Source: Microthyrium microscopicum (taxonomy: Eukaryota; Ascomycota; Dothideomycetes; Microthyriales; Microthyriaceae). Taken from it: 64,000 nt of DNA. The notes beneath the pieces were generated by a model, which saw nothing but the letters and a program-made list of their open reading frames with translations, was not told where the DNA came from and did not search any database. How positions within the stretch are numbered: the stretch's first letter is position 1; every line of letters begins with the position of its first letter. The position numbers were made by a program, and so were the translations under genes. Location of the stretch: contig MU004231.1 of assembly GCA_010405405.1 (NCBI GenBank), positions 352,991 through 416,990 on the forward strand. The letters are read 5' to 3'. Below, in pieces: positions 12,767-23,626 of this stretch.

Positions 12767-13386
12767 ATTGTATGAGGGTTTGGATGTATTCTTTTTATCT
12801 TGGGAGTTGAAGATGGGTGGTACTGTATATGATGGAGACATGATACTATTGGTGTAGTTAGTAGATGTATGATAATTTAGGACTTACAGAAAGGTAATCA
12901 CGGGAATTTCGATAGCGAGAAATGAACAGATGATAATTGATATTGGACACTACTACGTAGTAGTCAGTAAGACCAGTTCAACCTGTAATGCGGCCCTAGA
13001 AAACGTAACGTCTCTTTCATCAACTGGTATCATACACTTTCCCGTAATATCAAAGTTGAACCCAACCTATTGGGTTTGCAACAAGAACCATTCGAATTTA
13101 TACATCAGACTTTTTGTACGAACATGCCTATAATACATCCCAACGGAGTTCAAAAGGTAATTAGCCATGATAGGAAGTGGCTGGAAGATGTAGAAACGCT
13201 TTTGTTTTGACCAATGAGCAGTAAAGCGTCAAATAATATGGACAAAAAGTTTGCATGGTGAAAACGCTATTAGAATCGTGGAGAAAGGGCAACTTTGTAC
13301 AATGAGGCTGGCTTTTGAAGGAAGCGAATAAAGTCGTCGCGAATGTTGGATATAATCAATATAAAAGTTTGCCTGGGCTGCTGAAA
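12767..13386. other. convergent intergenic region
   Basis: The 620 bp between two stop codons must carry both 3' UTRs. I see no gene, repeat or RNA in it. Confidence 0.55.
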
Positions 13387-15592
13387 TCATTGAGAATTTG
13401 GACCGTTGGAATGATCGAACAAATGGGAAGCTAGTCCGGCACCAGCCCAAGGTTGTTCTTCAATTTCACCGTTGTTTACCATTTCTCGTAGCAAGCTGCG
13501 CATATGCTCTAGCTCTGGATCGGCATGAGGGTCGCTCGAATTAGCGCTGCGTGATGCGTAGCGCAAGGCAAGACGAACTTGATCGTGGACCGAAACTTGC
13601 GAACGCGAGGCTCCTGGAAATGGTGTGGATGCTGCTGGGCGCTCTGTGGATGCTACTCCACGAATTTGAGCGTGGTTGATCTCAACAGCTGCAGAAGGTC
13701 TCATTTGACGGAATGGACGTCGTTCAAATGAAGGAACAGGCGTTAGCCGGGTGCGAGAGTTGATATCACGTTCCACAAGGCGGTCACTGCCTAGTTGCCG
13801 AGCTGCAGAAAGTCGTTGCAGGTAATACGCGGAGCGGGACGAGCTTGATGGATCCAAAGACAATGGTGAGGTTGAACGCGGCATAAAGTCGTAGGTATAG
13901 GATGGGCTTTGAGCCCGAGCATTCAGCCGCTCCGAATCAGTACTGTTGGGGGGAGGAAGCCGCATCCTACGCAATTCAGCGAGCCGTTCCTGTAGTTGTT
14001 CATTTCGTAGCTCGCGTCGAGCAGCAAGCTCAGCTCGGGACCGGCGTCGAGTGTTAAGCTCATCTGGAACCCCAACAGACTCTGTTGGCGGTATCCAGTC
14101 GTTATCCGTGTCCACGACAATGCCTTCTGAGTCGACGACAATGTCTTCAGACTCGCAAGGAACATCATCATCTAGAGCAGCACTGATACTAGTAGCGCTG
14201 GTTCGGATAGAGTTTGCAGAAGAGTTTGATGTCGATTCACCGTCGTTGGATGATGCGGCGGAGAACGATGTTGGCGCAGTGGTATTGGGTACTTGCCGAA
14301 TGGAAGGTGATGGGCCAGCAGATGGAGCAGCTTCTGCGAAGGATTCGCCAGACAGCATTTGTTCTACAGCTTCCGCGGATGTGAAAGAGGAATCCGCAGA
14401 AGGAAGTTGATCATCTGGCTCCAGAGTGGCTTGCATATTGTCCCATGCATCTGGATCATTTTCCGGAGTTGTGCTGCGACTTCGATCACCCAACCCAGTG
14501 GAGGACGTAACAGCTTGAGCACGCGGCATCATAGCAGCATTTTCAACCCGAAGTCCTAGAGTGGTCGCAGAACCAGTTGTGGTCAGCGCATGTCGCCGTT
14601 GCATACGCGCATCTGCTGCTTCTTCAACATTTACAAGGCGGCGCAATTCATGATACGAGTTGGTCAATGTATCCAAATTCTCCTCGGATGTGATAAGAAG
14701 ATGCTGAAGTTCAGTTTGCATCTCGCTTTCGACTGGGAGCTCATTAGAAGGGGCGATGACACCGCGTCGTAGATCTGAATCCAAGATTTCCAAGCGGTCA
14801 AGCTGTTGTCGCAATGTGCTACGGAACCCGCTCAACTCATCATGAAGTATCTCGGCTCGATGCTGGGATGAGGCAAGATGACCAGCTATATTATGATGGG
14901 CCGCTACATGTAGCTCTATCAAATTATCGGTGCGCCTACCAATATCTTCGATGGTCGAAATGGCATGCTCCAATAGCTCGCTGATGCCATCTGGAATTGT
15001 TGGGCCAAGAGGACTGCGAACAGGAGGACGATATGAGCGAGCGGGTCGATCTTCAGTCAAAGTGGATTGTGGAACAGGAGCTCTAGGTGGGATTCGACTT
15101 CGACGACGCGCAGCATCTACTGAAGCATAACTACGACTTGGAACCAGGGTAGGAGTGCTTGTCCAGGGTGAATATCGGGGTGGAGGGGGGTTGCTCGCAT
15201 CAGGCTGTCCAGCATAAAAGACTTGAGGTAAATAATCGTTGCGATTTTGGGTATTGCGGGTAGAAGCGCGATTGGAGGAACGTCGTCTTATTGGTGAGCG
15301 TTGAGTGGCAGCTGTGGCTTCAGTTGGTGAAGCGGCTTTCTTCTCTTCTTTGCCATAATTGCAAGAACTCCAAACACTACAAAGAATAGGTTAGTAAAAT
15401 TTAACCTACGTAGAGCGCGACTTGTAAACCAACTACATCAAAGGCAGAATGGCATAATAGGCGCATATTTACCAGCGCGATCGATTGAAGTTGGAAGGAT
15501 AAGTTGTAGCTGTGGTTGGCAGGGTGCATATTGCGCGACGGCGCAAACACGCCAAACACGCGACAACAGGGACGGACTTACGGAAGACCCAT
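13387..15592 (-). CDS. hypothetical protein, 666 aa, coiled-coil and low-complexity
   Basis: I do not recognise a family. There are two exons: a tiny 11-nt first coding exon at 15592-15582 (ATGGGTCTTCC) and 15376-13387. They are separated by a 205-nt intron (gtaagt to tttgtag), which is long for this window. The join gives MGLPVWSSCNYGKEEKK and leaves the rest open. The N-terminal ~130 residues are basic and Ser/Pro/Arg-rich. Residues ~150-270 are heptad-like and predicted helical (ISELLEHAISTIEDIG, LRQQLDRLEILDSDLRRG, LQHLLITSEENLDTL). A long acidic Ser/Thr-rich middle follows. A second helix-forming basic stretch (RRRSRAELAARRELRN, then LAELRRMRL) precedes a Ser-rich basic C-terminus. A soluble scaffold-like protein is the most that can be said. 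If the start is right, Gly2 could be myristoylated, but this is weak. Confidence 0.72.
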
Positions 15593-16599
15593 GATGGCGG
15601 TTAGATGCGATTTAAGGTTGCTATGAAGGCGCAAACCGCAAGAAATGACAGCGAAGAGGAGGATGAATTGGCGAAAGAGTGAGTGGAGATGGGGAGTTGA
15701 TGAAGTTCAGCCGCGAGCGAGTATGGAGGCTCAGCCGTGCTTGTTGGGAACTTGGGGGAGGATGGATGAGGCAAAAAGAAGTCTAAGCGCCAGGACCGGT
15801 GCAAGTGCAGTGCAGCGCGTTGGAGTGGAGACTGAGGGCAGAAGAATGATTGGCGGGGCGTGCGCGCTTCAAAAAGACTTGAACAAGTAGAAACGCGAGA
15901 GACAGTGAAGTGGATGGTTGATGCAGGCCCTGAAAACTGAGGAATTGAGGGGAAAGAACTGAAAAGTCAGGAGTGAAAATGAAGAAGCTTTGAGGGAGGG
16001 CGCAAAAAGGGAAACAAAACACCGTGAGAGTGGAAGAGAGAGGAGTTGAGGCGGAGTCACGCTTTAGGGCTCGCGGATTCAGGGAAAGAACGATCCAACG
16101 CGAAAAGGCCGAAATCTGAAAAACCGGCAGGCGGGGGATGCCTCGCGGCTGCCAGTTCTTGGAAGATTCCAACGGAAACACCGGACAACGGAAGGCCCGA
16201 CCGGTCAAGAGCACGGACTAATTTGAAACCAATGGCGAGGCAGGCAAGGACATCATGGTCACGTGGCTAGCTACCCCTGGCCCGTGCATTTTTATATCGA
16301 CTCATCGAGTATCTTTTCTCTAGTTGAAGTTACAACTTCAAGGTCTAACAAGCATTAATTCGTCTCTTGACTTGCCCAAGTCAAACATAGAAACCTGCTA
16401 CAAAATGAAATGTAACCAATGCCCATATTCTACCCTGCTCTATCTGATGTAAACATAGACACTTCATAAGAGCCTATAATGCTCCTCGTGAATGACTCAC
16501 CTGTTGCGTATTGCCATTCTACTCTCTTTGACCATTCAACGCTATATCGACTAGACATTTGAAACACATGTCCTCAACCCGGCATCTAGATCACCATTC
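15593..16599. other. divergent intergenic region
   Basis: About 1.0 kb lies between the start of the 666-aa protein gene (-) and FOL3 (+). The left half is purine-rich on the plus strand. It is presumably two promoters; no coding similarity, tRNA or repeat is seen. Confidence 0.55.
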
Positions 16600-18062
16600 A
16601 TGATCCAACTAGGCCTACAACGCATCGCCAAACTCACCCAAAACTTTCCATGGTATTACGCTCCCAAAGCAATCCACGTCGCCGGCACCAATGGCAAAGG
16701 TTCCGTCTGCAACTACATCGTCGCCGCCTTGAACGCAGCAGGAATCTCCCGCGTTGCCAAGTTCACATCTCCCCATCTCCTCGAAAGGTAAACACCACCC
16801 AATCACCCTCAACACTCCCATCTAGACCCCTTTGACTCACAATCCAACCCAGACGCGACTCCATCACCATCAACAACAACCCCATCTCCCAGGAAACCTT
16901 CAACCAACACCATACCAACCTCGAAACCCTCAACGACGCCGACTCAATCGGCGCCACCCCCTTTGAGCTCCTGACCGCCACCGCCCTAAGCATCTTCACC
17001 GCCTCATCCAGCCAAGCCGCCGTCCTCGAATGCGGCCTCGGCGGCCTCACAGACGCAACAAACATCTACCCAGCGAACCGCAAACCCATCGCCGTAATCA
17101 CCAAAGTCGGCTTGGACCACCAAGACCTCCTCGGCACCACCCTAAGCGCCATAACGCAGCAAAAATGCGGCATCTTCCACCCGCAAACCCACGTAATCTT
17201 CGACCCCACCAACGCCGCCGAAGTATTACGCACGATCCGGCACGAGGCGCGTCTAAAGGGCGCATATATCAATTATCCGTGGCACACGAAATTCGAGCAC
17301 CAGCAGCCGCCGCATCTAACGGGCGATAAGCTGTATGCTGTGCCAGAAGAGTTCCATGCTGATGTGCTGGTTGAGCGGTTGCGGAAGAGTAGGTTGGGAG
17401 AGACGCCGTATCAGGTGACGAATGCGTTGATTGCGTTTCAGGCGGCGTATACGTTTTTGTATCATAGGGGGAAGCCGTTTCAGCCGGGGACGTTGGTGGA
17501 TGCTATTGTTGATACGGGAGCGCCGGCTGGACGGTTGCAGAAGGTTGGTTTGAGTGCGCTGTTGGGGTGGCATCGCGAGATGATTCTTGATGGTGCGCAT
17601 AATGTTCAGGCGGTTGAAGCGACGCTTCCAGCTTTGGAGGGCTTGGTTGGTGTGGGGACAGATGGGAACAGAAAGCCGATATCTTGGATTATTGCGCTAT
17701 CGGAAGGCAAGGTGGTGGGCGAAATGTTGACACCGTTGATACGGGCAGGCGATACTGTTGCGGCAGTAGAGTTTGGGGAGGTGGATGGGATGCCATGGAA
17801 GAAAGCTACACCGTCAAAAGATATTGCGGAATTCATGGTCGGCCTGCAACAGGCTGGGATGCAGATTGAGGTTCAGGACTTTGGAAAAGATGTTGAGCAG
17901 GCTGTGCGTTGGTCTGCTGAGCAGTCAGAGGTCAACCCCGTATTTGCGATTGGAAGTTTATATCTGGTCTCTGACATCCTTAGACTTTTAGATACCCCAC
18001 AAGCCAGACTAAGATATATACCCGCTGATCAGGGAGCGGGATGGAACAAAAACTTTTTATAG
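16600..18062 (+). CDS. FOL3: dihydrofolate synthase (folylpolyglutamate synthase family)
   Basis: There are two exons: 16600-16787 and 16853-18062 (65-nt intron). The product is 465 aa. It is a Mur-ligase-fold enzyme that attaches the first glutamate to dihydropteroate with ATP, the last step of de novo dihydrofolate synthesis. The start (MIQLGLQRI) is typical of fungal Fol3. The P-loop is AGTNGKGS (residues 28-35), followed by LECGLGGLTDATN, then VGLDHQDLLG in the central domain and ILDGAHN at the start of the C-terminal domain. It is shorter than, and lacks the mitochondrial leader of, Met7-type folylpolyglutamate synthases, so Fol3 is preferred. The 5' half is very C-rich and the 3' half G-rich on the coding strand, with the switch near 17,260. 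Its stop lies only 50 bp from that of the convergent RRM gene. Confidence 0.93.
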
Positions 18063-18112
18063 ACGGGTTGGGTAATCATATTCATGCATTTACAATACTG
18101 TTCCCTACTTCT

Positions 18113-19366
18113 CTAGGACTTGATCTTCTTCTTGCTCTTCGACTTTGAACTTTTGCCTTTGGATGTGACCTTTTCAGCTTTCGAAACATTCGCTTCTGGG
18201 GCCTCAACTTTCGCAACTTCCTTCTCAGATACAGGGGCTTCTATTGCCCGTGGTTCTTCAGCCTTATCCACGTCCTCAACAGCACCTCTCGCTGCTTTCT
18301 CTGGAACATCTCCCACCAGCTTCAACTCAGGCATGTCAAACTCATACCCCATCTTTTCCATCAATGCCTTCTTCTTCTCTCGGCGCACCTGTTCTCTTGT
18401 AATTCGACTCTCCCACAATTTGCGCTCACGCGGCATTTTAAGACCGCGCGCCTGGATAGCATTCCACGGAATTTTCTTGAACCGCTTATTTGCGCCCTTC
18501 CACAAGTTTTCGTGTATCTGCTCTTGCGGGATTCGGCGAACCTGAAGAATGTTGCCAAAGAGTAAGTATTTGTTCATCGTTCTGGCGACAATGTCGGCAA
18601 CTTCGCCAGATTCAAATTCTATGAAAGCATAGTGTTTTGGTGCACCAGTGCGGCGATTTCGTGCTAAGCGGAGCTGAGTGACGGTGCCGAACTGGGAGAA
18701 GTAAGCGCGCATTTGATGCTCGTAGAAACCGTGGGGAAGATGGCTAATATTGTTAGCTTGAGAAATTGACAGCGATGATAGGGTACAAACCCAATGTAAA
18801 GCGTGCCCGTATCTTCTTGATGTCCATCTTTCTTCTTTTCCAAGGCCTTCTTGTCTGCATCTGTAGCGGCTGGCACAGCTGGTAATTTGTCCAGTGCTAT
18901 GCCGTCATCTTCCTCTTCAGATTCCGAGTCACTTGACTCGCCGTATGTTGCTAGTAGCTTTTCGACATCGGCAGCGTCGAGGTCTTCACTGTCGTCCTCT
19001 GAGGCCTGCTCAACCACTTTTATGGCTTTCTTTGATCGCTTCGGTTTGGATATCGAGGTTGGTACTGCGTCCTTATCAGGCGTTTCTTCAGTAGCATCGA
19101 GGAGATCTGCAGCTCGCTTTCGGGCTGGTTTGGCAGGCGAAGGCGCTGTAGCTAATGTGGAGGTCTTGGCTTCTGTTGCCTTTGGCTTTTTGGCCTTGAG
19201 TTCCGGCTCAGTAGCTTTTTTGGCTTTTACTGGCTTGTCAAGTTTGGCTTTTTTGGATTTTTTGGCGTCTACATCAGCACCTAGTTCAATTAGCTTCGTA
19301 GCAAACAGGGTGGGAGTAGAGTATATTCATACCCTTGCGCTTGGTAGCAGGATTTGTAACAGCCAT
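18113..19366 (-). CDS. NOP15: nucleolar RRM protein, Nop15/NIFK-like
   Basis: There are three exons: 19366-19333, 19280-18791 and 18743-18113 (introns 52 and 47 nt). The product is 384 aa. Residues 1-~180 are Lys-rich with an acidic patch (SDSESEEEDDG), typical of nucleolar proteins. A single RRM follows, with RNP2 (LYIGHLP, rebuilt across the 47-nt intron) and RNP1 (KHYAFIEF). The stretch after it (NKYLLFGNILQV, KGANKRFKKIPW) matches the Nop15/MKI67-FHA-interacting (NIFK) group. These proteins act in assembly of the large ribosomal subunit and, in yeast, in cytokinesis. The Lys-rich C-terminus (KGKSSKSKSKKKIKS) looks like a nuclear/nucleolar signal. The gene shares a 245-bp divergent promoter with the SMN gene, so two RNP-assembly factors are probably co-regulated. 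Confidence 0.9.
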
Positions 19367-19611
19367 ATTGAAACAATCTGTCAGGAAGTGGAAAGTTTAC
19401 AACGAGAGAATGAGGTTGGGATTTGATGTTGAAATTTCGAAAAATTTGGCCAAGATTTCTCACCCCACACCAGCATCCCTGCTCGTTAGCGTCAAAAGCC
19501 ACGAGCCAGACAGCCAATCACGTTTCCTTGGATTTGAACCTCTAGATCTTCTCCATCAAAAAGAGTCGCCATTCCTCGCGTTGACCTGTTCAACTCGAGA
19601 AATACGCTATC

Positions 19612-20246
19612 ATGGCTCAAGGTCTTGATCTAACGGACCCTGGCGTTTGGGATGACTCGGATCTGACCGAGTCCTGGAATGATGCGGTTAAAGAGTACAA
19701 GGTCAGTCGAGGCAAACCATTGACATGTCAGTCTTGCTAACGCGTGATAGAAATACCATAGCATACACGTCAAAGGGCAGACCCTGGCCGAGGCTCTCAC
19801 CCAGGAGGAAATAGATATGTTGGCAAAGTATGCTGTTCCAATCATGTCTAAAACCTCAAGCTAACTATTACAGGAGCGGCATGAAAGTGACTGGACAGTC
19901 TAACCCAGATATCGCAACTAATGGAACATCCGAAAAAGTTGATATCGAAGATGGTGATGCTCCCATGGTTGAGAGCGAATCCGATTTCGTTCCAGCAGAA
20001 GAGACAACTGTTGCTGGAGTCGCCAAATTTGATGCGCCAACCACGCAAGCTACAACAATCGGTGGACCACCGCTACCAGACGCACTCCTATCAACAGGTA
20101 TGTCTATCTTTTTGGGATCGAAAGTATTTGCTGATGTTATTACAGTACAGGATGAGAACATGAAGAATATCATGATGGCATGGTACTGGGCTGGCTACTA
20201 TACAGGATTCTCTGATGGTCAGAAAGCCGCGCCGACCAAACCATAA
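19612..20246 (+). CDS. SMN1: survival-motor-neuron (SMN) protein, minimal fungal form
   Basis: There are four exons: 19612-19701, 19751-19827, 19874-20097 and 20146-20246 (introns 49, 46 and 48 nt). The product is 163 aa. The N-terminus (GVWDDSDLTESWNDAVKEYK-KYHSIH) is the Gemin2-binding helix of SMN. The C-terminus (MAWYWAGYYTGFSDG) is the self-associating YG box. Between them lies an acidic Thr-rich linker with no Tudor domain, as in the small Schizosaccharomyces Smn1. SMN oligomers, with Gemin2, load Sm proteins on spliceosomal snRNAs. The 48-nt third intron is a multiple of three with no stop, so its retention would insert 16 residues directly before the YG-box exon. Confidence 0.9.
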
Positions 20247-20902
20247 CTTGACATGATCGAGAGCATCGCACCCAGCGAGGGTTATGGGCCGAACAGCACT
20301 CACTGGCAATTTTCAAACTTGATAATTCGAGCGTTCATGTGAGTTCTTGCCTCTTTAGCTTGTAAAAGATAAGGTCTGACAAAGCCTAGCGACGTCCATT
20401 TTATATTAGCACCAGCAGCACCTATAATGATAATGCAGAAACAATCCCAGACAATAGTATTCAAGACAATCAATACTAAGAGCATTTCCATATCGGATGT
20501 TGCCTTACCTAAGTATGTTTCATCTCATTCTGGCCTTAGGGGAAGTTGGCCACCATCATGCGACACTTATGCGACAACCCTTTTGCTGCACCCCAAAAAC
20601 ACTCCACCACTCATCGACCACCCAACAGTCTCATAGCATACTGTACATCCAGTTGGAGTCCACCGCCCGCAATTCTTCTTCAACAAACAGTTTTGACTTT
20701 TCAGACACCAAGGCTAGGACTCTCCAACTAATATGGCATCTCACCCACCCCCTCTCTGTCGTGGACAAATCCATCCCCAACATCACTCAACCACCATAGA
20801 CACTCCTTTTACCGCAATACCAAGACCACTTGGCCAAATTTCTGATAGTAGATGACCACGACCCTCCAACAACTCTGATCTATCCAGGTCCAACACACAA
20901 CC
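20247..20902. other. intergenic, promoter of the cupredoxin-like gene
   Basis: There are 656 bp between the SMN stop and the next ATG. The right half is CA/CT-rich on the plus strand, as is usual upstream of strongly expressed fungal secreted-protein genes. No further gene is seen. Confidence 0.5.
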
Positions 20903-21809
20903 ATGAAGGCCCTCACATTCCTCGCGCTGCTAGCAGCCACCACCACCGCCCAAGAACCCTCAGCACGCATACAAACCGTACCATCCACCCTCAATCCGCC
21001 GTACACACACATACTAACAATCTCCAGATCATGGTCGGCGGGCCATCAGCCCGCTTCTCTCCAGATTCAATTTCCGCCTCACCAGGCGATATCATCCGCT
21101 TCACCTTCCTCGACACCACCGCCTCCATCGCCCAAACCTCCGCCTCCGCACCCTGCACACCTCAACCCGCCGGCTTCATTGCGCGTGCAGCCGTTGAGGG
21201 CGCTATTGATGCTAACTCGACCCTCGAGGACGCCGCGCCCGTCGTCGAACTCACCGTGTCCTCCTCCGACCCAGTGTTCATCGCTGAGACGCGCGCAAAG
21301 TGCGGATCAGGCAGCGTATTCACCATCAACGCCAGCAAAGATGCCAACGCGCTCTTCAAACGATCTGCCGACGCCGATCTAGAGAAACGTCAACTCGTAG
21401 CCGCCGCTGGTGCGCAGTTGCCAGCGCCAGTCGCAAGCACAGTGAGTGTCAAATTGGCAGGCAATGCGGCGCCAAGTGCTGCGCCAGCAGTCGGTGGAGC
21501 TGGTGTAGGTGGTGGTGTGGGCGCGGCACCGCAGGCGAGTGTTGTGCCTGGGCAGGGAAGTACGGGGTCTGGAGCACAGTGTGGGTGCAATTGTCTGTGT
21601 GGAGCGGGGAATGCGCCGCCGGCTGGTGTTGCGTCTGGCGCGTTTGGTGGTGTTGTTGGTAAGTTTCTCTGACTGGTGAAAAGAAGAGAGTTTGAGCTAA
21701 CGAGGTTAATCTAGGGATGATGCCGATGCCACAAGCAGGTGGTCCTGCGCCGCCAGCTGGAATGCCTCCTGCACCTGGAATGCCGCCTGCACGAGGTATC
21801 GTTTCGTGA
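20903..21809 (+). CDS. secreted cupredoxin-like protein with Gly/Ala-rich tail
   Basis: There are three exons: 20903-20977, 21028-21658 and 21715-21809 (introns 50 and 56 nt). The product is 266 aa. A signal peptide (MKALTFLALLAATTTAQ) is followed by a cupredoxin-like fold of the fungal 'extracellular serine-rich protein' type (MVGGPSARFSPDSISASPGD, then IIRFTFLD, and later PCTPQPAGF). This family usually lacks a full set of type-1 copper ligands; I do not see a clear His-Cys-His-Met set here, so copper binding is doubtful. The C-terminal third is Gly/Ala/Pro-rich with a short cysteine knot (CGCNCLCG) and ends in GMPPAPGMPPARGIVS, with no obvious GPI signal. The coding strand turns from C-rich to G-rich along the gene. 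Confidence 0.82.
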
Positions 21810-22143
21810 TCTGGGAAAGATTCGCAGCAGGAATACATGTAGGCGTTTGGTGCAAACTTTTCTGTAAATATGCTTCAAGAAACACTTATGATATCTCGCA
21901 ACAAGCCACAATCAGTCTCCGTGAAGTCTTCATCATCTCACGTACACCCATATATATCATAGGACAAAACAGTCCGCTTCGAACCATGCTGCATTGTCAA
22001 CACTACCTCAGACATAAAGCCTCAACCCACTGTTTCTGTTTTGTCAATCATCCAACTCCTACTCCTCGCGCTTCATGAACCCATCGCATATCCCTACCAA
22101 TCTATTTCTTGCCCGCATTTCTCACGCCCAACGCATAACGAAT
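21810..22143. other. convergent intergenic region
   Basis: The 334 bp between the stops of the cupredoxin-like and SERF genes hold the two 3' UTRs; nothing else is visible. Confidence 0.5.
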
Positions 22144-22438
22144 CTATTTCTTCCCAGCATCCTCCCCCTTCTTCGCCTCCGCTAAACCCACCATCAGCTC
22201 AAAACCCAACACATAGCACTCATCAAACTCACCAGCAGCTTGTTTCGCACGCATAATCGCCGCCTGATCTTCCTTCGTTTTCTGGAACGCCGTACCCGAT
22301 TGCTATTACAACACATCTCATCAGCACTTCCCCCCATGTCTGCCCATAACTTGTACATACACTATTTCCCTTCTTTGCCTTTGCGGCCGCCGCCTGGGTC
22401 TTTTCACGGGCTTTTTCGCGCTGATTGCCGCGGGCCAT
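22144..22438 (-). CDS. SERF/4F5-family small protein
   Basis: There are three exons: 22438-22361, 22302-22233 and 22181-22144 (introns 58 and 51 nt). The product is only 61 aa, and no single open frame shows it whole. It begins MARGNQREKAREKTQ, the diagnostic start of the small EDRK-rich factor (SERF, 4F5) family, and continues as a single charged helix rich in Lys, Ala, Gln and Glu (KTKEDQAAIMRAKQAAAEAK) to the usual Lys-rich end. SERF proteins bind amyloid-prone proteins and RNA and speed amyloid nucleation; the yeast member also affects proteostasis. The length is typical of the family. Confidence 0.9.
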
Positions 22439-23626
22439 TTTGGGTGATTGTAAGCAGATAAGACTGATGGTGTGGAGAGGGATGGCTATGCGCTGCCGAT
22501 AGGTGGGTGATTGAGGATCGGGAGTAGAGGAAAGTTTGTGGCAAGGAGAATAACTGTGGTCTGGGCCGGAGGTGAATTAAATGGCAGAGAGAAAATGGTG
22601 GGGCTAGCCACGAGAGTGGGGGCGCTTTGTTTTGCTGGCCTCCCACAGTCGGTCAAGCATGGCATGGGGGCTGACCAACAACTCGGCAACTACATTCCAA
22701 GGTATCCAACTCACTTGCAAGAAAAATAGGAGAGAAGGAAATCACTAAACGAAGCAGGAACATGATTGAACAAGGCAAAAACACTGGCATGTATGAATAG
22801 CTTTCAAAAGAAATCTATAGCTAACCTACGCCGCCCTTTCCTTCTACTACTTGTGGGCAAAGTCTTTACGACCCCCCTTACATGACTTTTGGGCATACAT
22901 GAGTTTCTATTCGATTATGATCCTTTCAATTGGAGCCGGGGAGGGTGCTTGTGTTGGGTGTTGACGTGAAAATGATGGCTGCAAGGATAGGTATCGGGGT
23001 TGGTGTGTTGATGGTGATGGTGCCGGGGCTGGGATATAGTGAATGCTTCTAGCAAAGCAATATGATCCGACTTATGGCATTGGGTGTTGTCGTCCGCTGG
23101 GTTGTGAACGCCATGTGTCGGATTCGTGTCGTGTTGGGGGAGACCACTCAATAGGTTGGTGCTGGAGGTGCGTTCAGGCTTATGTAGGCCTGCATCTGGT
23201 AGACCTGGTATTGGCAGTCTTTGGGTGATTGATAGTAGACATGCTGATGTCCTATCTAAATCACAAGAAGACGGCTAGCGGTAGACTCTTCGTGCTGGGG
23301 TAGGGATATCCACGCGGGGATAGTTAGTGCTCTGGAGATGACCTGATTGATTCTCAAGTGATCATGGATCTGGAGCCTATTTTAGTGTTCGTGGCTGTAA
23401 ATCTAATGAGTTGGCATTTGTCCCATTGTACCTCCTGTTTTTGTTAAGGATGTGTCAGCTTTGCTAGGATCAAATCAGGATATCGCATTTGAATCGCGCG
23501 GTCAGGGCGGGAAAGAATTCCGCCATTCCCTCGAAACACTAAGAGCAACATGTTAACACAAACGAAGCGGGCAAGTGGATGAAGGTCTCGTGAAGACGAT
23601 CCATGCACTGATTGCCCACCGAGGAA
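22439..23626. other. intergenic, SERF promoter / KAP95 3' flank
   Basis: About 1.19 kb lies between the SERF start and the KAP95 stop, both on the minus strand. Only short open frames without splice logic are present. I find no gene, RNA or repeat. Confidence 0.5.

Noticed and set aside
13946-14410. Plus-strand open frames inside the 666-aa protein gene
   Set aside because: They are antisense shadows; the minus strand is open for over 1.9 kb with a proper spliced start.
21810-22143. tRNA or small-RNA genes in this and other spacers
   Set aside because: I looked for B-box-like GGTTCGAATCC patterns throughout the gene-rich core and found none with a matching A box and acceptor stem.
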